Below the pieces are notes generated by a model. The model did not search any database, was not told where the DNA came from, and worked only from the letters and a program-made list of their open reading frames with translations. Below are positions 55,200 through 64,000 of a DNA stretch of 64,000 nucleotides, one piece after another. The position numbers were made by a program, and so were the translations under genes. Positions within the stretch are counted from its first letter, which is position 1, and each line of letters starts with the position of its first letter. Source of the DNA: Maylandia zebra (taxonomy: Eukaryota; Chordata; Actinopteri; Cichliformes; Cichlidae); NCBI RefSeq assembly GCF_041146795.1, contig NC_135172.1, positions 12,514,137-12,578,136 of the forward strand. The letters are read 5' to 3'.

Positions 55200-56337
55200 A
55201 ACTTAAAAAGGTTACCTCTAGCGGCAACATGAGGTATCAACCCAAAAATGGCTCCTACAAAAATAATGGGATTAAGATTGTCTCATTTCCAGCAGGTGGC
55301 ACCACAGTCCTATAACCCTCATAGAAAGTCCTTGTATCCTATTATTATAGATGGTAGATTTATAAATGGCCTGTATTTGTATCGCGCTTTTATAAAAACA
55401 ATGAATGAATTTCCTGCTGCACTTAAGATAATATAAAGATATAGAATCAATAGCAGCCAATCCTAAATGGGCCTGAAAAATAAAAATATGTTAAAGACAC
55501 AAGTGATCAAAGTAGAAGTACCCATCACATAATATAATAAGAATAGAAGAATTGGCCTGCTATTTACAGCAACATACTGCTGTGATGGTTTTATTAATAG
55601 CATGAAACCAAACAGTAAAACCCAGAGATAGTGCTGCTTAATACTGAATAGAAATTAGACTGGAAGAACTGGAAACAGAAAATAATGTGGACGGTGGACA
55701 ATCCGGTAATAATGTCTCAACTGAACACAACACAACTGATCCCCAAGGATTTACAGTGGAGATCATTTAAAGTTACATTATGCTTACCTTGTGTCTGCTT
55801 CTCCACCCAGCTGTTGATGTGGACCCTGGCCTCCTCTGCATTTCCTTTGAAGTCCACAGACTCGAGCTCAGCGTTGTAATGCTTTTTGGTGCCTTTTAAA
55901 AATTCCTGGAATTGTGAAAATAAGTCACTCGAAACAGATTCAACAAACTACGGAGACTTCAATCAAGTTCAGTCACTGTGTTAAAACATTTTCAGTCCTT
56001 TGGATGCAGTTGAAGCTTGAACTAACCAGTCAGCCTTTGTCTAATAAAAGATTAAAGCAAATAGCTTGTTGGATGCCAATTTAAGTAGCCAGCATAGAAA
56101 AATACACAGATTGTGGGTAAGCTGGTTTGTAACGTTTCGGTTCAGATGGCAGCAGTTTTTGCTGACAAATGTAAGTTTTAGTATTTCTAAGTATTAATAA
56201 ATTATTGTTTTACTTCTTTATATATTTCTTTATACTATTTGCAAATATTTTAAAAGTTTAATCTGCTGTGATGACTGGAACACAAAGGAGAGAAATGGTG
56301 CCTTGTCTCTTGTTATGAACTGTAAATAGCTAAGTGC

Positions 56338-58076
56338 TTAGAGCAGCTGGTCCTAGCACACTTCAAATCCTGTCTCCCCCCCACCCTGGACCCCCACCAA
56401 TTTGCATACCGCCAGAACAGGAGCACAGAGGATGCAGTCTCCATCGCACTGCACTCTGTCCTCTCACACCTGGACAACAACAACACCTACGCCAGAATGC
56501 TGTTTATAGACTTCAGTTCAGCATTCAATACAATCCACCCCTCACAACTCATCAGGAAACTGACAGACCTGGGCATCAGTTCCCTCATCTGCAAATGGTT
56601 ACTGGACTTCCTGACCAACCGCCCCCAACATGTCCGGCTGGATAACCGCTGCTCATCTACCATCACAATGAACACCGGTGTACCACAAGGCTGTGTGATG
56701 AGCCCTTTCCTCTACTCCCTCTTCACCCACGACTGCAGACCTGCTGATGGTTCCAACACCATCATTAAGTTTGCAGATGACACCACGGTGATTGGCCTCA
56801 TCAGTGACAACGATGAGGCCGCCTACAGGGAGGAGGTGGATCGTCTGGCTGAGTGGTGCGACACAAACAACCTGCTGCTTAACACCGAGAAGACCAAGGA
56901 GCTCATCGTGGACTACAGGAGGAATGCTGACCCACATCCACCCATCCACATTAAGGGGACGGCTGTGGAGCGTGTGAGCAGCTTCAAGTTCCTGGGAGTC
57001 CACATCTCCGAGGATCTCACCTGGACGACCAACTGCTCCAAGCTGGTCAAGAAGGCTCACCAGCGCCTCTTCTTCTTGAGGACTCTGAGGAAGAACCACC
57101 TGTCCTCAGACATCCTGGTGAACTTCTATCGCTGCACCATCGAGAGCATCCTGACCAACTGTATAACAGTCTGGTACGGGAACTGCTCTGCCTCGGACCG
57201 GAAGGCGTTGCAGAGGGTCGTGAAAACTGCCCAGCGCATCGCCGGAGCACCACTTCCTGCCATAAAGGACATCTACAGGAAGCGGTGTCTGAAAAGGGCT
57301 GGGAAAATCATCAAAGACCCCAGTCACCCATCACATGGACTCTTCACCCTCCTGCCCTCTGGGAGGCGCCACAGGAGCCTCCGGACTAAGACCACCAGGT
57401 ACCGGAACAGCTACTTCCCCACAGCTGTCAGACTCCTGAACTCTGCCTCCTGACATCTGACCCACGTTAAACTCATGCACTGAACATACACACCCCCACA
57501 ATGGACAACTGTACCCTCAAACACACAATAATAACATGGAGTGAACCACCACTCACAACCACTAGCACTTTATATAGCCTCTGTAGAAACTATCTACACC
57601 CTCACTTATCTTAACTGCACTACTGTATAGCTCTGTGTAAATAATCATTCTGTACATTCAATAATCTTTAATCCTACAACTGTTTACAACTTGCATAGTT
57701 GCCGGGGATTCCCATGATGCATTGAGTTTTTCCTTTCCAGTCACCTTTCTCACTCACTATGCATTAATAGACCTCTCTGCATTGAATCATATCTGTTATT
57801 AACCTCTGTCTCTCTTCCACAGCATGTCTTTCTCCTGTTTTCCTTCTCTCACCCCAACTGGTCGCAGAAGATGGCCCCGCCCCTCCCTGAGCCTGGTTCT
57901 GCTGGAGGTTTCTTCCTGTTAAAGGGGAGTTTTTACTTCCCACTGTCGCCAAAGTGCTTGCTCATAAGGGGTCATATGATTGTTGGGTTTTTCTCTGTAT
58001 CTATGAAGCGCCTTGAGGTGACTTTTGTTGTGATTTGGCGCTATATAAATAAAATTGAATTGAATTGAATTGAATT
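56338..58076 (+). mobile_element. L2 (Maui-like) LINE, 5'-truncated
   Basis: RT motifs [58 protein letters not shown] (catalytic ADD), [16 protein letters not shown] and the C-terminal [13 protein letters not shown] run in one frame to TGA at 57,453. The 3' UTR has GGAGGTTTCTTCCTGTTAAA and GCGCTATATAAATAAAATTG with a (GAATT)n tail to 58,076, as in the Maui group. The first third of RT and the endonuclease are missing. It lies between the serpin and KIF1B fragments. Confidence 0.85.
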
Positions 58077-58249
58077 ATCTGAGGAAGAAGCAGAGTTGGT
58101 TTGTTTCCAGCTGAAATCATCCAGGCTCAGGAATTTGAATCGATCCACATCATTTCTGCTTGAACTAGAGAACATGAGTGTCGACTTACATTTGGTCTGT
58201 GAGACACATGTCATAGTGACAGTATTTGGGTTAATATGGCATTACTCAC

Positions 58250-59388
58250 CCTGGTCGCATTTCTTCAATATCAGGCACCAAGTTCAGGAACTCGTTCTTT
58301 TGCAGCCCGCGCAAGGTAGGAGGTCTCCAGAGTGGGAACCATCGGGAAGTTTTCACAGTCTGAGCAGGAGGGACTGGAGGCACGTGAGCTGTTCTCAGGG
58401 GTCCTTTAACACAAATCACACCAAGTTAGAATCAAATAGATAACCTGTCAATAACCGTTTGCAGATCGAGGTCAATGTTCCTAAAAATATGTTTACTTCT
58501 GGCCCATGGAGCCACAGCGCGAGTCCGAGAGAGAGGGGCAGGTAGAGGAAGGGGTGAGGGTGGCACTGCTGAAGCTCGTCACGGATGGATCACGTCCGAT
58601 CGGTGAGATGAGAGAAAGCTGAAGTGAAACAACAGCAGGATGAGGTAGACGTCAATATAGGAACTCCCTGATGTGACACAGAAAGGCTATTTTTTTATTT
58701 CTTTGTATTATTTCTCACCTTGCAGTCACTGATGCTGTTCACCAGCTGCTTGTATTCAGTATTGAAGGTGTGTGTCAGAAGGCGCAGGCACTACAACACA
58801 ACAGGAACAAGACCGATCAGCTCCGAGCAGAGAAGGAAGAAGGCAGCAACAAGAACGCCCACTAAGCCCACGTTTTTCTCACCTTGGTGGCCAGCTCCTT
58901 CTCACGCTTTCAAAGGTGGTGCTGGAGATCTGCGAGGAGACGGAGGTGGATGTGGACAGAGTGCCGGAGCTCACGCTGGGGGACAGAGACTCACTCAGGG
59001 ACTTGGTGGTGGGAGCTGTTCCCACGGGAGCCGCCTCTCCCAGAAGGTGACGGGTCTTTTCCACCTGGACGAAAGATGGGGGCGAATGTGAGGTGGGGAG
59101 AAGAGGGGAGGTTAGTCATGTAAAGTCTGTACTCTAAGAAAAAACTTTTTAGAATAGCACTTTGGTCTTTGAGCTGAAAAGTCATTTTTCCCTCAATGAT
59201 ATTAAACAGATTTATTTCTTTATGAATCTTTTAAGGCCCCACCTCCTGCAGCTGCTCCATCTTCTCCAGCTCCCACTGGTGCTCTAGGATGAGGCTATCT
59301 CCTCTGGGCTTCCAGCCGGCCAGGTTCTCCTCTCCACGCACATAAGCCACTGATGTGTCCAGCACCTTCCTCCTCCTCCTCTGCATCC
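58250..59388 (-). pseudogene. kif1b: KIF1B partial copy, five exons
   Basis: KIF1B is a kinesin-3 motor for organelle transport; this piece is the tail just before the PH domain. Minus-strand exons: 59,243-59,388 ([18 protein letters not shown]), 58,883-59,064 (VEKTRHLL, SLSESLSP, SSGTLSTST), 58,719-58,790 (CLRLLTHTFNTEYKQLVNS), 58,497-58,618 (RDPSVTSFSSATLTPSST) and 58,250-58,403 (SSRASSPSCSDCENF, then KNEFLNLVPDIEE). In the second exon a stretch before the expected EREKELATK is deleted with a frameshift. In the last exon an extra A in an A-run shifts the frame. Splice sites are kept. Motor, FHA and PH exons are absent. A decayed genomic fragment. Confidence 0.88.
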
Positions 59389-60298
59389 CTGCTCAGGACA
59401 TGAGCCCTCATTAGGATGAAGCTCTCCACAGAATTATGATAAAACAGCTGCCGTTCTTTAAACATGTTTCATGGCCGCTCACCTGAGCTTCCAGTGTCAG
59501 ACATCTTACACAAGCTCAGCTCGTAGATCCCAGTCACTCGGTTGTTATAATGAAGCAGAAGTTTTGAACAAAGAAACTTTGTAACGAAATGCCAACGACC
59601 GCCTGTCTGTTTTCAGGGCTGTATTTGAAGCCATGCTCCAATCAGGCAAAGTTTTAAGTGTTGCACATTTCGATGGGTTTCTTTCAGCTGACATAGTTTC
59701 CATTTGGGTCATGTGGTGTTAGATACCCCAGCGTGTGGTCATAGGGTGAAGAGCCCGGACGATTAGTGGGATTTTAGGTGTGGTGTAAAAATGACGCTGC
59801 AACTTTAAAAACGTTGTTGCTTTAAGGATTAACGTACAACCATACTTGGGCTGAGTTTGACACTGGTTCTCTTCAGTAATTAAAATAGCTTTAACACATG
59901 ATAAGATCAAATGTCAGCTACACTGTGACAGTCGAGGGGCCACACTCAGATATATTTATTCGCTTGTTCTCTTTGTGTGATAAGGGTTTCCATCTGAATT
60001 TAACCCCTGTGTGGGGCTGATCTTTCATTTCATTTTATTTCAAGCTCAGATTCTTTGCCTTTGGCACATTTTCTGTGACGAGACTTCAAACCATTCCCAC
60101 CGTCCTTATTAATCAACATGGTGAAGTGATTCTTCGCAAGGTGATGGGATAGGAAGAGTTTCAGAAAATGAGGCCTTTTGTCTTTATTGGAGAGGTCAGT
60201 GCAGACAGGACGGATGGGGGGAAGGCGAGGGGGGAATGACACACAGGAAACGGTGTTGGTCAGACCCAAAGACAGGCGTGGGCAGTGAGGACTCTCAC
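59389..60298. other. No gene identified
   Basis: Unique-looking, no exon or repeat recognised. Confidence 0.35.
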
Positions 60299-60340
60299 CT
60301 TCAGACTCACTGTCTAATCAGTCTGACAGTGAGTCTGAAG
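60299..60340. repeat. 16-bp perfect inverted repeat
   Basis: CTTCAGACTCACTGTC at 60,299-60,314 and its exact reverse complement at 60,325-60,340, with a 10-base loop. Confidence 0.85.
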
Positions 60341-60362
60341 ACAGAGCAACCCAACACACGTT

Positions 60363-60850
60363 ACTATGTTCATCATCATCATCATTGTTTATTTATATAG
60401 CACTTTAAAAACACACAAGGCTGACCAAACTGCTGAACAATAGAAACATAATAGATACCATAAGAATAATAAATACGATACAATAATAAACATAGCGAAA
60501 AACAATAAAATACAAGTCAGTCAACCACTGAGTCAAAAGCCAGTGAATAAAAATGCTTTTTCAATCTGGATTTAAAAACCAGCACTGATGTCGATTGCCT
60601 AATGTGAAGAGGAAGATTATTCCAAAGCTTAGGAGCCACGATAGAGAACGCTCGGTCTCCTCTCAGTTTCAGCCGTGATTTGGGGACTGAGAGCAACAGC
60701 TGCTCAGCTGACCGGAGCGAACGAGTGGGGACATAGGGCTTCAGCAGGTGCCAGACCATTTAAAGATTTAAAAACCAATAAAAGAACTTGAAAATGAATC
60801 CTAAATTCAATTGGAAGCCAGTGCAGGGAGGCCAAGAGTGATGTTATCAC
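60363..60850 (-). mobile_element. LINE 3' fragment
   Basis: On the minus strand, 60,517-60,759 reads LLSVPKSRLKLRGDRAFSIV, APKLWNNLPLHIRQSTSV and FKSRLKKHFYSLAF, a LINE RT C-terminus. It ends in (ATC)n and TTTATTTATATAGCACTTT at 60,363-60,400. 5'-truncated. Confidence 0.72.
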
Positions 60851-61724
60851 TAAGCAGGACATTAAATCAAATTAATGAGACACCAAAACAAGAGCTGGAG
60901 CCCAAGACAGCCATGAAGTCACAGTGTACACAAATACACAAGAAACACAGAAACCAGCTGGGTGGATGTGGCTCGGGAACCTTCTGTTACCTTGAACGTC
61001 GGTGTTTTGAACGCTGGCTGCTCCAGTCTGCTTGTATTTGTCCAAGATTTCCCCTCATATCTTGGTTATGGTTATTTTTTCTTTTATTAAACTGATCACA
61101 CTCCTGTTCATGAATAGAAAAAAACCCCATCAGTGTATTTTCACTTAAACAAGCAGCTGTTTTTTTTGCATTAAAGTTATATAAAAATGTAACAGTGCAA
61201 ATTCCTCGCTGACAGTTTAACCAAAAGGCATTTCCAGTGGAAAGTAGCCGACATATCCTCAGCATAACCATGTATAATATCCACAAAACCTGAGAAGGTT
61301 GGAGAGAAGGTAGGCGAACTCTGCTGGGATCTGCGTTTAACAAAGTGTCTAAAGACGAAACAAAGAAATCTTTCTGTAAATGTTCAGATGCACAGACTGG
61401 ACTGAAAAAGAGTGAAAAAGCAGCTAACGTCCAAAAATAAGAAAACTTTGAAAGAACTCCAAAAAAACCTGGAGAACTTTTGCTCAAAAAACAGTTTTGT
61501 TTTTTTTAAATTACAAGGCAATCTGACAAAATGTCATCAAATGAGACTCAAGACTTCTGCAGGTCTCTGCCATGACTCAATTTTTTTTTCTTAACGGCAG
61601 AAACAATTGTTCCTTTTTTACTTTGTTTCTATTTTCTCTTCTTGTTTTTATCTGTTGAACAACAAACAACATTCATGCTGATTCACATAATATCCTGTCT
61701 CTACTCTCTGGGATTTCCTCGTAG
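60851..61724. other. No gene identified
   Basis: A-rich. No recognisable exon or element. Confidence 0.35.
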
Positions 61725-61870
61725 CTCTTTGATGCAAAGAACATCCATCAAACGCTCCAGCTTGTGCTCAACATCATCGTGAACGGTGAAGGTACTCTGA
61801 CGAGAAAATACTCAGTCGACCTTTTGGTTGATTTGTTAAAGAACCCCAAAATAGCTGATTACCTAACAAA
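61725..61870 (+). pseudogene. cip2a: Isolated CIP2A exon
   Basis: After a TTTCCTCGTAG acceptor the frame reads [20 protein letters not shown] and [20 protein letters not shown], then IADYLT, ending ACAAA/GTATGC. This is an armadillo-like helical stretch characteristic of CIP2A, an inhibitor of phosphatase PP2A. The identification is from memory of the family. The single exon is open, but no neighbouring CIP2A exon is found, so it is likely a stranded fragment. Confidence 0.7.
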
Positions 61871-62168
61871 GTATGCAGATAATTCACAGCTCTTTTCCTG
61901 AATAGCTGCTTTAAAACTCTGCTGAAAGCCTTTGTCCATTTCCCGGTATCCCCACTTCTCGGCATGTGTGTCTCAAGTGTTAGGACTGCTGCATTGGAAA
62001 GACCCAGACCCTGCAGCCAAGGTGAGAGACGACAAATATGATAACCCACACCAGCTGTGCTTAACTCTGTAAGTTCCCAGTATTCCCTGAAACCATCACG
62101 TGTGACACAGTTTACATCAGACGTGATGCAGCTGACGTCAACACTGACCTTCTTGTGGTAACAGAGAC
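61871..62168. other. No gene identified
   Basis: Flanks of the CIP2A and LRRC31 pieces. Nothing recognised. Confidence 0.3.
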
Positions 62169-63146
62169 TTAAAAAAATAATAATAAAGCAACAAAGTGGG
62201 TCGCTCTTTGACAGTAAATTCCAGTGCGGTCCGCTCCAATCTCCTCAGGCTGACTCTCTTCTAGGCTCTCCTGACTGTTCCCTTTACATGCTGATGATGT
62301 GTCTTGTAAATCTGGATCCCTTTCCAGCAGGACGCTCCTCTTTTTCAGACAGTACCTCAGCTGCTCTCTCTCCTGACAGTCAGCTGTCCACCTCTGCATG
62401 GCCAGTCGAGCCAGCGCCGGCATTTGAGGCAGAGCTCGGAGCAGAGCGGGCAGCCAGGCTGAGCACGGAGCAGAGATTGAAGGTCGCAAACTGACATCCA
62501 CGTCTTCCAGAGAGCCCAGACCTCCTGCTGCAAACAGACTGCACCAACCGTTGTCTCCCACCAAGCTGTTGTAGGACAGATCCAGTGCACGGAGTGAGGA
62601 GAGACAGCCCCGTCTGCACACGGCAGCTGCACAGAGGAAGAGGACCCATTGATAACTGATCACTTTATGCCTGTTCACTTTACTGTTTTGTTCACAATGT
62701 TTCTGATGGAGACAAAAATAACACCGAATAGTTTCATTGTTTTGTTTTATACGACAGCTACAGATGCTGGCAGCATGAAATAAATGAAAGAAATATCAAT
62801 TTCCTTCAGGCTTTACTTGTCTTAATATACATTTATGCAGCCTAATGATCCACTACAGACCAAAAAAGAAAAAGTATAATGTCATTGTGTGTTAGTTACC
62901 CAGATGTTGCATGTCATCAGTGGTGAGCTCGCAGCTGCAAAGACGGAGCTCGCTGACGACTGATGGCTGCAGAGCATCCAGCAGGAGCGCCAAGTGACCG
63001 CCAACCACTTTACACCAGGAAATATCCACCGTGCGCAGATAGGACACCGCCAGGGCTGATGCATAAACACAAAGTTTTCACCATTTCAGGCTAGAGGGTG
63101 GAAGAGGTATTCAGGGAGAATGACTTGAAGGAAAACTTCTATAAAT

Positions 63147-63209
<63 letters not shown>

Positions 63210-63557
63210 CCAGAGCAGTGAAGGACTCGTTGCTCATGTAGCAGCTGTTGAATGGCAGCCGCCTCATTTGTGTCGCAGGGAGGGCGGAGACCAGCAGGTG
63301 GACCACACCTCCCACTTCCTTATTGGATGACACATCAAGCTCGGTCAGTGCAGTGAGAGAGGGCAGCACCTGGACTGAAAAACAACGAGTCACATGACTG
63401 CTGCAGCGAGCATGCGATTAGTGTCCGGCGTGTGAGATTGGTAGCAACTGACTCAGAGCCTCTAGATCATCTCGCGTGAGGCAACACAGGTGGAGGTCGA
63501 GTCTCTCCAGGTGTGTGACGTGAGCCAGGTGAAAGGTGAGGCGGCTCAGTCCACCAG
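62169..63557 (-). CDS. lrrc31: LRRC31, last four exons
   Basis: Leucine-rich-repeat protein of unclear biochemical role. Minus-strand exons: 63,453-63,557 (LSRLTFHLAHVTHLERLDLH), 63,210-63,374 (LTALTELDVSSNKEVGG), 62,900-63,056 (LRTVDISWCKVVGGHLALLL) and about 62,169-62,626 (LRALDLSYNSLVGDNGWCSL, then VDVSLRPS, the family's C-terminal block with MQRWTADCQEREQL). Each middle exon is one or two LRR units and all are phase 1, so the frame is open to the stop. The LRR-initial and N-terminal exons do not appear upstream; a HECT-type exon is there instead. It could be the real gene end with upstream exons beyond the window, or a truncated copy. Confidence 0.75.
63151..63207. repeat. (GT)n microsatellite
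   Basis: About 28 GT units at the donor side of an LRRC31 intron. Expected to be polymorphic in length. Confidence 0.95.
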
Positions 63558-63699
63558 CTAGAAGCAGCTTTACAGTATATTAATCAGAACAATGCTGCTC
63601 TCTAATGTATCTTGGTAAAGCGCAGAAAAATCTAATGTTTTATATGATACAGTGTGATTTCAGTAACATATCATAATGGAGGCTTCAGCAAGTACTTAC

Positions 63700-63802
63700 G
63701 AAGGAAATCTTTCCTCTGCTCTTCAGTTAGTTCATCAAATACCTCCCAAAACATCTGTATGGTGGGGTGGCGGTCATGATATCTCCAACCATAACTTGTG
63801 TT
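63700..63802 (-). pseudogene. HERC-type HECT-domain exon
   Basis: A 103-nt minus-strand exon (TTTTCAG acceptor, CTTC/GTAAGT donor) reads NTSYGWRYHDRHPTIQMFWE, then VFDELTEEQRKDFL. This is the HECT C-lobe approach seen in HERC3/HERC4-like ubiquitin ligases (HPTIxMFWEVxxEL). The next exon in the same direction is LRRC31-like, not the expected FLTG... HECT exon. It is a fragment, or the window edge of a chimera. Its phase (1) would allow splicing to the LRR exon. Confidence 0.65.
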
Positions 63803-63856
63803 CTGAAAACAGTGAAAATGACTGTTATAATCATAGAGTTTGTAAGGTCAGGCATA

Positions 63857-64000
63857 CACTATGTTGCCAAAAGTATTCCCTAACACATCCAAATCATTCA
63901 ATTAATGTGTTCCAATCACTTCCATGGACACAGGTGTATTAGATCAAGCACCTAGGCATGCAGACTACTTCTACAAACATGTGTGAAAGGACGAGTCGCT
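63857..64000 (+). mobile_element. Left end of a Tc1/mariner-type element, cut by the window edge
   Basis: After TA at 63,855, CACTATGTTGCCAAAAGTAT and CACTTCCATGGACACAGGTG, with AAGCACCTAGGCATGCAGAC, follow a very common fish DNA element. The right end lies beyond the window. Confidence 0.7.

Larger units (their letters stand above)
52468..55905 (-). pseudogene. Clade B serpin (serpinb1-like), missing its N-terminal exons
   Basis: Six minus-strand exons with GT-AG sites: 55,788-55,905, 53,767-53,909, 53,309-53,386, 53,074-53,163, 52,822-53,002 and 52,468-52,694 (stop TAA). They join in phase into 278 codons without a stop: [69 protein letters not shown] and ending FFIRHKPTKSILFVGRYCSP. The hinge is EEGAEAAAATG, and counting from it places P1-P1' at Arg-Ser, which suggests a trypsin-like target rather than elastase. 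The first two coding exons (start to helix D, about 100 residues) are absent; an L2 LINE and then KIF1B exons lie there. Most likely a truncated copy, although everything kept is undamaged. Confidence 0.8.

Noticed and set aside
55788-58403. KIF1B-serpin fusion transcript
   Set aside because: The donor phase of the last KIF1B exon (phase 2) does not fit the serpin exon (phase 0), and that KIF1B exon carries a frameshift.
63139-63207. Tandem array that could be mistaken for a repeat-spacer system
   Set aside because: It is a pure (GT)n microsatellite. No CRISPR-like array is present, as expected for a vertebrate.

Overview
The window is vertebrate nuclear DNA from a ray-finned fish. The support is spliced genes with GT-AG introns, three eukaryotic tRNA genes with clear cloverleaf folds, and fish-type repeats: L2/Rex1-like and L1 LINEs, a Rex3-like tail, Tc1 and hAT transposons, and an endogenous retrovirus. 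A percomorph, possibly a cichlid, fits the repeat mix, but the species cannot be fixed from sequence alone.

Layout. 0-12 kb: LINE debris, an intact-looking tRNA-Pro, two LTR-like blocks (one a convincing solo LTR), two terminal exons of an unrecognised gene, a CRE/NRF-1-type promoter with a first exon, and a broken nesprin-like exon pair. 12.68-30.38 kb: one L1 retrotransposon (about 5 kb of its own sequence) with a 14-bp target duplication, swollen to 17.7 kb by four later insertions: two L2-like LINEs in opposite orientations, a 7.6-kb endogenous retrovirus with two 472-bp LTRs that look identical, and a 1.3-kb poly(A) retroposon. 30.9-32.5 kb: a complete Tc1-like transposon with an intact DD34E transposase. 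33.6-35.3 kb: a C2H2 zinc-finger gene with one internal stop. 36-41.3 kb: a hAT relic split by a solo LTR, then a piggyBac-like element carrying two further DNA transposons. 41.3-64 kb: pieces of many unrelated host genes (filamin, RNF145, a TCF/LEF-type HMG-box gene, a serpinb1-like serpin, KIF1B, CIP2A, LRRC31, a HERC-type HECT exon), mixed with a Ty3/gypsy pol relic, more LINEs, a SINE, and tRNA-Ser(CGA) and tRNA-Gly(UCC) genes.

The genes do not form a pathway. Most host genes are internal pieces that keep introns and splice sites but lack one or both ends, and several carry frameshifts. That pattern points to DNA-level shuffling of fragments from many loci, as known for B chromosomes and pericentromeric or sex-linked duplicon regions. 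Which of these applies cannot be decided here. Items most likely to be functional: the tRNA genes, the Tc1 transposase ORF, the retroviral env and integrase ORFs, the HMG-box gene and possibly the zinc-finger gene.
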